A stretch of 64,000 nucleotides of DNA, taken from positions 1-64,000 of the forward strand of contig CAVOUB010000004.1 of NCBI GenBank assembly GCA_963699495.1, read 5' to 3'. Made by a program: the position numbers and the translations under genes. This document shows, piece after piece, positions 7,307 to 17,548 of this stretch; the first letter of the stretch is position 1; every line of letters starts with the position of its first letter. The stretch comes from JAIBJN01 sp963699495 (lineage in GTDB: Bacteria > Actinomycetota > Thermoleophilia > Gaiellales > Gaiellaceae). Below the pieces are notes generated by a model. The model had not been told where the DNA came from, ran no database searches, and was given only the letters and a program-made list of their open reading frames with translations.

Positions 7307-8541
7307 CGTTCGGACTCGGCCATCGCGATGCGCTTCATGGGCGTCGGGTGGGTCCCGTACCAGAAGGTCACCCACCCGGGTGGGTCGGGGTCGGCCAGGC
7401 CCGTCGTGACGAAGCCCTGCTCGAGGGCGATACCGCTCTCAGGGTCGCGCGTCGCCTGGAGAGCGAGCCAGTCCGCCTCGGCCTCGTAGCGCCGGGAGAC
7501 CGCGTTCGCGAGCGGCTGCGTGACGAGCACGTAGGCGAAGGCGAACGCGAGGCCGAGCGGCACGAGGCGCGGGCCGAGGCCGCCGCGGCGGTTGGTCACC
7601 CAGGCGAGGCCGAACACGCCCGGGACGGCGAAGAGCGCGAACCAGGCCAGCCCCTTCCAGAGGTGGCGGCGCTCGACGTGGCCCAGCTCGTGCGCGGCGA
7701 CGAAGCGGATCTCGCCGTCGGTGAAGCGCCCGTCGAGCAGCGTGTCGTAGAGGACGACGCGCCGGGTCGGGCCGATCCCGGCGATGTAGGCGTTGGCCGT
7801 CGTCGTGCGACGGCTCGCGTCGGCCACGAGCACGTCGTCGACGTCGACGCCCATGTCCGCCGCGATCTCCTCGATCTGCGCCGCGAGCTCCCGGTCGGGC
7901 AGCGGCTCGAAGCGGTTGAAGAGCGGCTGGACGACAAGCGGCTGGGCCACGATGAACAGCACGGCGACCGCAACGAGGGCGGGCGCGCCGACGAGCCACC
8001 AGCGCGGGCCGAACCGCCCGGCGAGCCACACCGCCCCGGCGACGGCGATCGAGACGAGCACGGCCCGGACCCCGAGTGACGTCAGCTGGTCGACGAGCCA
8101 ACCGCCCCACGGTTGCTCCGAGAGCCCGAAGTCGCGGCGGCGGACGAGGGTGACGGCTGCGAACGGCAGCCCTGCAAGCCAGACCCCGACCACGACCACG
8201 AGCCCGACGAGCACCGAGGTGCGCACGCGCCCCCTCCCGACCCGCTCCAGCCTCGCCGCCAGAGGGCCGGCCTTCCACACGAAGAGCGCCAGGACGGCGA
8301 TCTCGACGACCAGCGAGGCGAGGAAGAGCGGCCGTGAGACGCCGCGGTAGTCGTCGATCCGCTTCAGCTCGGCGGGGCTGAAGTAGTCCCGCGGATCGAG
8401 GTCCGGGAGGCTGAGGTCGGGCACCTCGGTCTGCCAGAGGAGCACGGCTGCGCCGGCCCACAGCGCGGCGAGCGCGACGACGGCGATGCCCTTCGCTAAC
8501 GTCCGCCTGCTGTGCGCGTCGCCGTCGTGTCCGACATCCAC
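7303..8541 (-). CDS. M48-family membrane metalloprotease (Ste24/HtpX-like)
   Basis: Integral membrane zinc protease. It has an N-terminal hydrophobic helix, a further four or five membrane segments, then the zinc motif H-E-L-G-H inside FVAAHELGHVERRH and the third-ligand region YEAEADWLALQ, as in CAAX-type Ste24 peptidases; the product ends GTHPTPMKRIAMAE, also typical. Such enzymes degrade or process membrane proteins. GTG 8541 is chosen because GGAGG lies five bases ahead; ATG 8553 is also in frame but has no ribosome site. Either start overlaps the divergent phosphoesterase gene by about 30-40 bases, an unusual head-to-head overlap. Confidence 0.85.
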   Translation of the reverse strand: MDVGHDGDAHSRRTLAKGIAVVALAALWAGAAVLLWQTEVPDLSLPDLDPRDYFSPAELKRIDDYRGVSRPLFLASLVVEIAVLALFVWKAGPLAARLERVGRGRVRTSVLVGLVVVVGVWLAGLPFAAVTLVRRRDFGLSEQPWGGWLVDQLTSLGVRAVLVSIAVAGAVWLAGRFGPRWWLVGAPALVAVAVLFIVAQPLVVQPLFNRFEPLPDRELAAQIEEIAADMGVDVDDVLVADASRRTTTANAYIAGIGPTRRVVLYDTLLDGRFTDGEIRFVAAHELGHVERRHLWKGLAWFALFAVPGVFGLAWVTNRRGGLGPRLVPLGLAFAFAYVLVTQPLANAVSRRYEAEADWLALQATRDPESGIALEQGFVTTGLADPDPPGWVTFWYGTHPTPMKRIAMAESER

Positions 8542-9234
8542 GGGAACCTCCATGCCCTCGAGGCGGTGCTCGAGTCGATCGACCAGGATCCGCCCGACGA
8601 GATCTGGTGCCTGGGCGACCTCGTCGGCTACGGCCCGCGCCCGAACCGCTGCTGCGCCATCGTGGCTGAGCGGGCAGACGTGTGCCTGATAGGAAACCAC
8701 GACCTCGCGGTGCTCGGCCGCCTCGACCTCGAGATCTTCGCGCCGGACGCGGCCATCAGCGCCGCGTGGACGGCGGAGATCCTGGAGCCCGAGGCGCGCG
8801 CCTTCCTCGAGGCCGGCGAGCCGAAGGGCGAGCGCGAGGGTGTCGGCCTCTTCCACGCAAGCCCGCGCGATCCGGTCTGGGAGTACGTCCTCTCGCCCGG
8901 GGTCGCCTATGCCTCACTGGCGGAGACGGCCCAGGACCTGGTGCTCGTCGGCCACAGCCACGTCGCGCTCAGGTTCCGCCTGTCCGAGTCGACGCTCGCG
9001 ACCGCGGCCGAAGGCACCGAGCTCGAGCTCGCAGGGGACCGCTGGCTCCTCAACCCCGGCTCGGTGGGCCAGCCGCGCGACGGCGACCCGAAGGCGGCGT
9101 GGCTCGACCTCGACCTCGAGGCGAAGCGGGCCACGTTTCGCCGGGTCGAGTACGACGTCGCGAAGACGCAGGCGGAGCTCCGCGAGCGCGGGCTGCCGGA
9201 GGCGCTGGCCGCCCGGCTGGAGCACGGCGTCTAG
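8512..9234 (+). CDS. metallophosphoesterase (calcineurin-like, YfcE/ApaH-type)
   Basis: The dimetal phosphoesterase motifs occur in order: SDIHGN (about 7-12), GDLVGYG (about 35-41), GNHD (about 61-64), GHSH (about 147-150) and N-P-G-S-V-G-Q-P-R near residue 180. It could act on phosphodiesters or dinucleotides; the substrate is unknown. The core starts five residues in, so GTG 8512 must be the start even though it lies inside the 5' end of the divergent M48 gene. Length (240 aa) is normal. Confidence 0.87.
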   Translation: MRVAVVSDIHGNLHALEAVLESIDQDPPDEIWCLGDLVGYGPRPNRCCAIVAERADVCLIGNHDLAVLGRLDLEIFAPDAAISAAWTAEILEPEARAFLEAGEPKGEREGVGLFHASPRDPVWEYVLSPGVAYASLAETAQDLVLVGHSHVALRFRLSESTLATAAEGTELELAGDRWLLNPGSVGQPRDGDPKAAWLDLDLEAKRATFRRVEYDVAKTQAELRERGLPEALAARLEHGV

Positions 9235-9243
9235 GGAGGCTGG

Positions 9244-9828
9244 CTACTTCCCGTGCGCGACGGGCTGGCGCGAGACCTCGACCTCGATGCCCTCGCGCTC
9301 GAGCGCGAGCTGCACCTCTTCGCGCGCCTTGAAGATCCGCCACTTGACCGTGGCCAGCGTGATCTCGAGGGAATCGGCGATCTCGGTATAGGAGAGGCCG
9401 ACGACGTCCCGGAGGAGGAGGGCCATCTTCAGGTCGGGGTTGAGGCGCCCGACCGCGCGCCAGACGGCGTCGATCACCTCGGTGCGCTCGGGCGGCGTGT
9501 CGACGACCTCGAGCGGGGGCAGGTCGTCGAGCGTGACGACCGCCTGCGGCTTGCGCTCGCGGGCGCGAAGCTCGTCGAGGACGCGGTTCTTCGCGATCTG
9601 GAAGAGCCAGGTGGTGAAGCGGCAACGGAGCGAGAAGCCCGGCAGGCCCTGGTAGATGCGGAGGAAGATCTCCTGCGTCAGATCCTCGGCCAGCGACCGG
9701 TCCCCGACCATCCTGAGGACGTAGTTGAAGACCGGCCCCTCGTACATCTCGAGGATGACCTGGAAGGCGCGTTCGTCCCCCTTTTGCGCTCGCCGAAGGA
9801 GGAGATGATCGGGTTGAGGAAGAGGCAC
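9244..9828 (-). CDS. ECF-type RNA polymerase sigma factor
   Basis: Sigma-70 family group 4 protein. Region 2 spans GDERAF to the E-D-L-T-Q-E-I-F-L-R-I box and RFTTWLFQIAKNRVLD; region 4 is ALLLRDVVGLSYTEIADSL followed by TVKWRIFKARE, the recognition helix. No anti-sigma gene is adjacent. GTG 9828 is chosen because it starts just before region 2; the open frame continues upstream to 9942, but that would overlap the end of gpmI by 70 bases. Regulation and target promoters are not visible. Confidence 0.88.
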   Translation of the reverse strand: MPLPQPDHLLLRRAQKGDERAFQVILEMYEGPVFNYVLRMVGDRSLAEDLTQEIFLRIYQGLPGFSLRCRFTTWLFQIAKNRVLDELRARERKPQAVVTLDDLPPLEVVDTPPERTEVIDAVWRAVGRLNPDLKMALLLRDVVGLSYTEIADSLEITLATVKWRIFKAREEVQLALEREGIEVEVSRQPVAHGK

Positions 9829-9872
9829 GCTTGTGGCCCTGGCCGCGGGGTTAGCGGAGTATAGCTCCGGGG

Positions 9873-11360
9873 TTAGGCCGAGCGAACCAGGTTCCTGCCG
9901 GTCATCCCCGGCGCTGGAGGAAGTCCCAGAAGCCACAGACACGTGGGTACTAGATCGGCAAGGGCCCCACCCTCCTCAAGCTCCGCACCCGGAAGGGTGA
10001 CGAGCAGAGGGACGGGGTTCGTCGTGTGGGCGGTGTGCGGGCTGATTCCGTCGGCCTCGAGCTGCTGCTCGGCGTTGCCGTGGTCGGCGGTGACGAGGCA
10101 GACGCCGCCGAGGGCTTCGACGGCGGCGACGGTCTCCGCGAGCGCCGCGTCGGTCGCCTCCACCGCCTTCACGACCGCGGGGATCACCCCGGTGTGCCCG
10201 ACCATGTCCGGGTTGGCGAAGTTGACGATGGCGAAGCCGTAGCCGTTTGGAAGCTCGGCGGCGAAGCGCGCGGCCAGCTCGGCGGCGGACATCTCCGGCT
10301 TCTGGTCGTAGGTGGCGACGTCGCGCGGAGACGGCACGAGGATGCGGGTCTCCCCCGGCCATTCCCGCTCGCGGCCGCCGTTGAAGAAGTAGGTCACGTG
10401 TGCGTACTTCTCCGTCTCGGCCGCGTGGAGCTGGCGCACGCCGTGCTCGGCGAGCACCTCGGCGATCGTCCCGTCGACGACCTGCTCCTCGAGGACCACC
10501 GGGCAGTCGAAGTCGTCCCGGTAGCGGGTCATGGTCGTCAGGTCGATTCCTCCCTCGAGCAGCCGCTGCGAAAGCTGGCGAGCGCGGTCCGGCCGGAAGT
10601 TGAAGTGGATCGCGGCGTCCCGCGTCGTGAGCCGCGGCTCCGGGAGCACGATCGGCTCGACGAACTCGTCCGTGACCCCGCGCGCGTAGGAGGCCTCGAG
10701 CGCCGCAACCGGATCGGCGGCCTGCACTCCCTCTCCCCCGAGGATCGCTCCCAGCGCCAGCTCCGTGCGCTCCCAGCGCTGGTCGCGGTCCATCGCGTAG
10801 TAGCGGCCGACGACGGTCGCGACCTGCACTCCCTCCTCGACGAGCTCGGCGAGGTCGCCCCGCCCCGAGGTCGGCGACACGTCGCGTCCGTCCGTGAAGG
10901 CGTGGACATAGGTGCGTTCGGCCATCCCCTCCCGCTGCGCGAGCTCGCGCAGCGCCCGCAGGTGGTCGATGTGCGAGTGGACGCCGCCGTAGGAGACGAG
11001 ACCGAGCAGGTGGACGTTCCCACCGCGCTCCTTCGCCCGCCGGAAGGCGCCCGTCAGCGCCGGGCTCTCGAACAGATCTCCGGACTCGATCTCACGGTTG
11101 ACGCGCATGAGGTCCTGGAAGATCACCCGGCCCGAGCCGATCGTCAGGTGGCCGACCTCCGAATTGCCCATCTGGCCCGGCGGCAGGCCGACGTCCTCGC
11201 CCGAGGCGCCCAGGGTCGTGTGCGGATAGCGCTCCCTGAGGGCGTCGAAGACCGGCGTCTCGGCCAGCTCGACGGCGTTTCCCGGGCCCGGCGGGGCGCA
11301 TCCCCAGCCGTCGAGGACGACGAGCGTTACGAGCGGGAAAGGCGGGCGGCCGTCTGGCAA
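9873..11360 (-). CDS. gpmI: 2,3-bisphosphoglycerate-independent phosphoglycerate mutase
   Basis: Converts 3-phosphoglycerate to 2-phosphoglycerate with two Mn2+ ions and a phosphoserine intermediate. The catalytic Ser lies in GQMGNSEVGH (about residue 60), and the alkaline-phosphatase-like metal motifs DGRDVSPTSG and VTADHGNAEQ are present. About 495 aa, slightly under the usual 510. No ATG or GTG is available; TTG 11360 lies ten residues before L-V-V-L-D-G-W-G and overlaps tpiA by 34 bases, so it depends on translation of tpiA. It is the last gene of the glycolytic cluster. Confidence 0.93.
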   Translation of the reverse strand: MPDGRPPFPLVTLVVLDGWGCAPPGPGNAVELAETPVFDALRERYPHTTLGASGEDVGLPPGQMGNSEVGHLTIGSGRVIFQDLMRVNREIESGDLFESPALTGAFRRAKERGGNVHLLGLVSYGGVHSHIDHLRALRELAQREGMAERTYVHAFTDGRDVSPTSGRGDLAELVEEGVQVATVVGRYYAMDRDQRWERTELALGAILGGEGVQAADPVAALEASYARGVTDEFVEPIVLPEPRLTTRDAAIHFNFRPDRARQLSQRLLEGGIDLTTMTRYRDDFDCPVVLEEQVVDGTIAEVLAEHGVRQLHAAETEKYAHVTYFFNGGREREWPGETRILVPSPRDVATYDQKPEMSAAELAARFAAELPNGYGFAIVNFANPDMVGHTGVIPAVVKAVEATDAALAETVAAVEALGGVCLVTADHGNAEQQLEADGISPHTAHTTNPVPLLVTLPGAELEEGGALADLVPTCLWLLGLPPAPGMTGRNLVRSA

Positions 11361-12058
11361 ATCGCGGTGAAGGAGTCGACCTGGAGCGAGGCGCCGCCGA
11401 CGAGCGCGCCGTCGACGTCGTCCTGCGAGAGAAGGTCGGCGGCGTTGTCGGGCTTGACGGAGCCGCCGTAGAGGATGCGCTCGACCGGATACAGGCTGCG
11501 AATGAAGGCGTGGGCCTCCTGAGCCGTCTCCGGAGTGGCCGTCCGGCCGGTGCCGATCGCCCACACCGGCTCGTAGGCGACGTCGAGCCCGGCACCGGGG
11601 TCCGGGATCTCCGCCGAGATCGCCCCGACCTGGCGGCGGAGAACGGCTTCGGTCTCGCCGGCCTCCCGCTCCTCCAGCGTCTCGCCCACACAGGCGATGA
11701 CCCCGAGCCCGGCCTCGAGGGCAGCACGCGCGCGCGCGGCCGCCGTCTCGTCGGTCTCGCAGAAGAGCTGGCGGCGCTCCGAGTGACCGACGATCGCGCC
11801 TACGACTCCCGAAGCGATCAGCATCGAACGCGAAACCTCCCCCGTGAAGGCGCCTTCCTCCTCCCAGTGGACGCTCTGGGCATAGACGCGGATCGGGCTC
11901 TCTTCGAGCTCGGCGACCGCAGCGTGGAGGGAGACGAACGGGGGCGCGACCACGACCTCGACGCCTCCGGTCTCGATCAGTTCCTCACGCAGCTCGGCGC
12001 AGAAGCTCGCCGTCTCGCCGGGCCCCTTGAACATCTTCCAGTTGCCGGCGATCAGCAT
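11327..12058 (-). CDS. tpiA: triosephosphate isomerase
   Basis: Interconverts dihydroxyacetone phosphate and glyceraldehyde 3-phosphate. The TIM-barrel catalytic residues are in place: Asn/Lys in AGNWKMFK, His in VGHSERR and Glu in AYEPVWAIGTG, followed by the phosphate loop LYGGSVKPDNA and GALVGGASL. Length (243 aa) is normal. It follows pgk by 12 bases and overlaps gpmI, forming one transcript with gap and pgk. Confidence 0.97.
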   Translation of the reverse strand: MLIAGNWKMFKGPGETASFCAELREELIETGGVEVVVAPPFVSLHAAVAELEESPIRVYAQSVHWEEEGAFTGEVSRSMLIASGVVGAIVGHSERRQLFCETDETAAARARAALEAGLGVIACVGETLEEREAGETEAVLRRQVGAISAEIPDPGAGLDVAYEPVWAIGTGRTATPETAQEAHAFIRSLYPVERILYGGSVKPDNAADLLSQDDVDGALVGGASLQVDSFTAICQTAARLSRS

Positions 12059-12070
12059 CGACCCACAGTC

Positions 12071-13101
12071 TCACGCTTCCGGGATGACGACGACGCCCGG
12101 GAGCTCCTTGCCCTCCAGCAGCTCCAGGGAGGCGCCCCCGCCGGTCGAGATCCAGTCGATCCTCTCCGCGAGGCCGAGCTCGTCCACCGCACGGACCGAG
12201 TCCCCACCGCCGACGACCGTGTGCGCGTCCGCTGCCGCGACTGCCTCGGCCACGACGTTCGTCCCCTCGGCGAAGCGCGGCCACTCGAAGACTCCCATCG
12301 GGCCGTTCCAGAAGACGGTCTTCGCCTGGCCGATCCTCGCGGCGAAACGCTCCCGGGTGGCCGGGCCGATGTCGAGCCCGAGCCAGCCTTCCGGCACCTC
12401 GTCCCAGCCCACGACCCGGGCTTCGGCATCCGGCTCGAAGGCCGCCGCCGCGACGACGTCATCCGGCAGCTCGTAACCGGACTCCCGTTCGACCTCCTCG
12501 GCCATCTTGCCGCCGATCAGGATCGTGTCGGCCCGCTGCGCGAGCGAGGTGAGGACGCCGATCTTGTCCGCCACCTTTGCCCCGCCGAGCACCGCGACGA
12601 ACGGGTGCTCCGGGCTCTCGAGCAGCGATCCCAGCTCCTCGAGCTCCCGCAGGAGCAGGAGGCCGGCGTACGCGGGAAGCAGGTGCGCCACGCCCTCCGT
12701 CGAGGCATGCGCACGATGGGCCGAGCCGAACGCGTCGTTGACGAACAGGTCGCCGTGCGCCGCGAGCTCGCGCGCGTACCCCGGGTCGTTGGCGGTCTCG
12801 CGCGGGTCGAAGCGCGTGTTCTCGAGCACGCGGATCCGCTCGTCGGGAACGAGCTCGCGCAGCCTCTCCTCGACCGGCTGCATGGAGAAGGCCGGGTCGG
12901 GCCCCTTCGGGCGGCCGAGATGGGACATGAGCACGACCTCGACCGCTCCGCGGTCGAGGAGGAGCCGGATCGTCGGCAGCGCCGCCCGGATCCGCGTGTC
13001 GTCGGCGACCGCCCCGCCCTCGAGCGGGACGTTGAAGTCCACGCGGACGAGCACGCGCCTGCCGGCGACGTCGGCTTCTTCGACGGAACGGGGGAGGGCA
13101 C
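12071..13101 (-). CDS. pgk: phosphoglycerate kinase, short form with uncertain start
   Basis: Transfers phosphate between 1,3-bisphosphoglycerate and ADP. Motifs in order: R-V-D-F-N-V-P-L, SHLGRPKG, LENTRF, NDAFGSAHRAHAST, LGGAKVADKIGVL, FWNGPMGVFEW, and VVGGGDSVRA with STGGGASLE. The protein is only about 343 aa against about 390 in the family: after ILIGGKMA the stretch that normally precedes D-V-V-V-A is about 35 residues shorter. A perfect ribosome site (GGGAGGAG, five-base spacer) leads to GTG 13101, but that GTG is out of frame; one base missing from the G5 run at 13090-13094 would explain it. The frame is otherwise open to TTG 13150. Confidence 0.88.
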
Positions 13102-13267
13102 TAGTGCTCCTCCCGGTATTGCTGCCTAGCTCCTGCGTCGCGAGCACCAAGCCAGGGTCTGCACTCGTCCGAAGCCAAGGCTGGATGCCTTGGTGAGGGC
13201 GAGGGCGGGCTCTGGCGCCGCGTGATCGCGGGGCAGGGGCAGGCAGTCGATGCCGGGAGGAGCACTA
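13102..13267. repeat. 166-bp long imperfect palindrome between gap and pgk
   Basis: The outer 15 bases, TAGTGCTCCTCCCGG (13102-13116) and CCGGGAGGAGCACTA (13253-13267), are exact complements. The centre is a hairpin, CCAAGG - 7-base loop - CCTTGG at 13175-13193, at the exact midpoint. Between them the arms remain alignable over most of their length, with many differences being transitions that leave G-U pairs in RNA. It begins at the stop codon of gap and ends at the presumed pgk start, so the pgk ribosome site is one end of the stem. It could be a miniature transposable element, an RNA regulator of pgk translation, or a processing site. Confidence 0.7.
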
Positions 13268-14260
13268 CAACCGCTGGACGAGATCGACGAGCCGGCAGCT
13301 GTAGCCCCACTCGTTGTCGTACCAGCCGAAGACCTTGACCGTCCTTCCGTGCGCCATGGTCAGATCGCTGTCGAAGATCGAGGAGAAGGAGTTGCCGACC
13401 ACGTCGGAGGAGACGAGCGGCTCGTCCGTGTACTGCAGGATCCCCGCGAGCGGTCCGGAGTCGGCGACCTCGCGGAAGCGCGCGTTCACCTCGTCGGCCG
13501 TCACCTCGCTGCCGACCTGCACGACGAAATCGACGATCGACCCGTCAGGAACGGGTGCCCGCACCGCCACGCCGTCGACCTTCCCGGCGAGATCCGGGAT
13601 GACGACCCCGATCGCCTTCGCCGCGCCGGTGGACGTCGGGATCAAGTTGATCCCCGCAGCCCGCGCCCTGCGCAGGTCCTTGTGGGGCAAGTCGAGAATC
13701 TGCTGGTCGTTCGTGTACGCGTGGATCGTCGTCATGAAGCCCGACTCGATCCCCCAGGCGTCGTGCAGCACCTTCGCGAGCGGCGCGATGCAGTTCGTCG
13801 TGCAGGAAGCGTTGGAGATGATCCGGTGCTCTCCCGGGTCGTACGCCTCGTCGTTGACCCCGAGGACGATGGTCACGTCGGGATCGGTGGCCGGCGCCGA
13901 GATGACGACCTTCGGGGCGCCCGCGTCGAGGTGCAGCTGCGCCTTCTCCCGCTTCGTGAAGAGGCCCGTCGCCTCGAGCACGACGTCGACCTCGAGGTCT
14001 CCCCAGGGGAGGGCGGCCGGATCGCGCTCGTTCAGGAGCTTCAGCTCCATGCCGTCGACGCGAATGGCGCCGTCGGCGCCTTCGACGTCGGCGTCGAGCG
14101 GCCCGAGGACCGAGTCGTACTTGAGCAGGTGGGCCATCGTCTTCGCGTCGCCGAGGTCGTTCACCGCCACGATCTCGACGTCCGCGCCGCCCTTGCGGAC
14201 GGAGCGGAAGAAGTTGCGGCCGATCCGGCCGAAGCCGTTGATGCCCACTCGTACGCTCAT
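13265..14260 (-). CDS. gap: glyceraldehyde-3-phosphate dehydrogenase
   Basis: Oxidises glyceraldehyde 3-phosphate with NAD+ and phosphate. The NAD-binding start VGINGFGRIGR, the catalytic Cys in SNASCTTNC (about residue 150), the His in TTIHAYTNDQ and the C-terminal WYDNEWGYS are all intact; 331 aa is normal. AAGGAGGTGGC lies directly before the ATG, a very strong ribosome site. It heads the gap-pgk-tpiA-gpmI cluster and has its own likely promoter (TAGAAT at 14292-14297) after whiA. Confidence 0.98.
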   Translation of the reverse strand: MSVRVGINGFGRIGRNFFRSVRKGGADVEIVAVNDLGDAKTMAHLLKYDSVLGPLDADVEGADGAIRVDGMELKLLNERDPAALPWGDLEVDVVLEATGLFTKREKAQLHLDAGAPKVVISAPATDPDVTIVLGVNDEAYDPGEHRIISNASCTTNCIAPLAKVLHDAWGIESGFMTTIHAYTNDQQILDLPHKDLRRARAAGINLIPTSTGAAKAIGVVIPDLAGKVDGVAVRAPVPDGSIVDFVVQVGSEVTADEVNARFREVADSGPLAGILQYTDEPLVSSDVVGNSFSSIFDSDLTMAHGRTVKVFGWYDNEWGYSCRLVDLVQRL

Positions 14261-14291
14261 GCCACCTCCTTCGACGTTTCCCAGCGCGGCG

Positions 14292-14297
14292 ATTCTA
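14292..14297 (-). promoter_or_regulatory. probable gap promoter -10 (TAGAAT)
   Basis: On the minus strand TAGAAT lies 31 bases before the gap ATG, in the 237-base space that separates gap from whiA. A TTTTCC sequence about 16 bases further upstream could act as a weak -35. Unlike the leaderless genes, gap has a leader with a strong ribosome site. Confidence 0.45.
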
Positions 14298-14497
14298 TCG
14301 GGGCCCGTCCGGTGGAAAATTCTGGTCCCGAAGTCTTGCGCGCCTTTCGACCGCGGACTACGCTCGCCCGGAGCGGGTCCGCGCTCGTCGGGCGTCGGAT
14401 TCAGACCCCGTTCGGCGCCACGGTCCGGAGCGTGGTCAAAAGCGGAGGGGGAGGTCGTCCTCGGAGCTTCCCCTCCGGCCCGCTCTCGAAAGCGGCG

Positions 14498-15418
14498 TCA
14501 GAGCTCCGCCAGTCGCTGGATCCTGGCGAGCCGCCGGTGTGCAGCCGCCTTCGTCGCCGGGGGGGTGCAGCGCCTGGCGAGCTCGCGCAGCGACAGCGTC
14601 GGGTGCCGCACCCGCAGGCGGGCGATCTCGCGGAGCTCGGGCGCCAGCTCCTCCAGCCGGCCCTCCCGCTCCAGGCGGCGGATGGCGCGGAGCTGGAAGT
14701 CGGCGGCCCGGCTCGTGCGGACGATGTTGGCATGGTCGGCGTTGGCGAGGCGGTTGGCACGGGCCCTGGTGGAGGCGACGACAGCCTCCTCTCCGAGCCG
14801 CAGCGCCGCATCCTGAGCGCCCAGGAACGCCAGCAGGTCGCCGATCGCCTCGCTCCCCTTCGCATAGGCGAGGGAATGCCGGCTGCGCTCGTGCACGGCG
14901 AGGTTGAAGCCTTCGGCCGCGGCCAGCTCGGACAGGAAGCGCGCCGAGTCGGCGTCGGCCGTCCGGAGCTCGAGATGAGCGTTGCGGGGGCCGCTGACCG
15001 AGCCGGCGGCGAGGAAGGCGCCGCGGAGATACGCGGCCCGACAACAGGGCCGGGCGACCACCCGGCGCGGGGGACGCTCGAGCGGGACGAGGTTCGTGTC
15101 GAGCACGCCCGCCTCGTTGAGGGCCTGGAGGGCGCGTGCGTCGTCCTCGAGGTGAAGCTGGTAACGCGTCCCCTGCTCGAACGCCCGGCGCTTGTACGTC
15201 CTGATCTCGCAGGGGACGCCGTAGGAGCGAAGCAGCGAGAAGGCCCGGCGCGCGACCGGCCCGCTCGCCAGCTCCAGGTGGAGCGCGATGCGCCCCCCTC
15301 CGCGCAGATGGACGCTGCCCGCGCCGCGGACGAGCGCGGAGAGCTCGGCCAGCCGGCAGCAGGCCTTCCGCGGCTCGATCGCCGCAAGCTCCTGTCTGAC
15401 ATCCTCGGAGAGGGTCAG
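14498..15418 (-). CDS. whiA: WhiA homologue (DNA-binding regulator)
   Basis: Belongs to the WhiA family, a LAGLIDADG-derived domain joined to a helix-turn-helix, controlling sporulation genes in Streptomyces and cell division in other Gram-positives. Visible parts: N-terminal V-R-Q-E-L...K-A-C-C-R-L-A-E-L block, the AYLRGAFLAAGSVSGP box (about residues 115-130), NRLANADHANIVRTS, and the C-terminal helix-turn-helix ending in LARIQRLAEL. About 306 aa, normal. No ATG, GTG or TTG is available near the homologous start; CTG 15418 overlaps the ogt stop codon (CTGA) and has GGAGGG nine bases upstream. Confidence 0.88.
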   Translation of the reverse strand: MTLSEDVRQELAAIEPRKACCRLAELSALVRGAGSVHLRGGGRIALHLELASGPVARRAFSLLRSYGVPCEIRTYKRRAFEQGTRYQLHLEDDARALQALNEAGVLDTNLVPLERPPRRVVARPCCRAAYLRGAFLAAGSVSGPRNAHLELRTADADSARFLSELAAAEGFNLAVHERSRHSLAYAKGSEAIGDLLAFLGAQDAALRLGEEAVVASTRARANRLANADHANIVRTSRAADFQLRAIRRLEREGRLEELAPELREIARLRVRHPTLSLRELARRCTPPATKAAAHRRLARIQRLAEL

Positions 15419-15885
15419 AGGTCGAGGCCCTCCAGCGCGAGCAGCCGGCGCTTGTACCCGGCGCCGAGCGAGCCGTAGCCGCCGAGGCCGCTCGAGGAGA
15501 CGACGCGGTGGCACGGGATGACGAGCGGGAAGTTGTTCTCGGCGCAGAAGGTGCCCGCGGCGCGCGGAGCACCCGGCCGGCCGGCGAGCGCCGCGAGCTC
15601 GCCGTAGGTCACGACCTCGCCCCACGGGATTTCCCGCAGCGCCTCCGCCAGCGCCTGCTGGAACGGAGTCCCCCAGTCCGCCTCGAGCTGCACGTCCTCG
15701 AAGGAGACCCGCTCGCCGCGGAAGTACGCTACGAGGCGCTCGGCGAGCGGATGCCCGCCGCGCTCCGCCGTCGAGGAGCCCGCGCGCGGGAGCTCGTGGT
15801 AGAGGAGCTTCCCCGCCCTGAAGTAGAGCTCGCCGACTCCCCAGGCCGGCACTTCGTACGCCACCACGTCCATGCCCACGCCCAT
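15415..15885 (-). CDS. ogt: methylated-DNA--protein-cysteine methyltransferase
   Basis: Suicidal repair protein that takes the alkyl group from O6-alkylguanine onto its own cysteine. The active-site motif P-C-H-R-V is present in FPLVIPCHRVV, preceded by the DNA-binding helix W-G-E-V-V-T-Y-G-E-L and followed by GLGGYGSLGAGYKRRLL. 156 aa, complete. ATG 15885 is the longest plausible start, with ATG 15873 as an alternative that would leave more room for the divergent promoter. It shares its stop region with the start of whiA. Confidence 0.9.
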   Translation of the reverse strand: MGVGMDVVAYEVPAWGVGELYFRAGKLLYHELPRAGSSTAERGGHPLAERLVAYFRGERVSFEDVQLEADWGTPFQQALAEALREIPWGEVVTYGELAALAGRPGAPRAAGTFCAENNFPLVIPCHRVVSSSGLGGYGSLGAGYKRRLLALEGLDL

Positions 15886-15890
15886 AGAAT
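15885..15890 (+). promoter_or_regulatory. -10 box TAGAAT for leaderless pruA
   Basis: TAGAAT is followed by seven bases and the GTG at 15898. It lies at the 5' end of the divergent ogt gene, so the promoter of pruA overlaps the beginning of ogt. Confidence 0.45.
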
Positions 15891-15897
15891 GCCTCGC

Positions 15898-17538
<1,641 letters not shown>

Positions 17539-17548
17539 GCCGGAGCCC

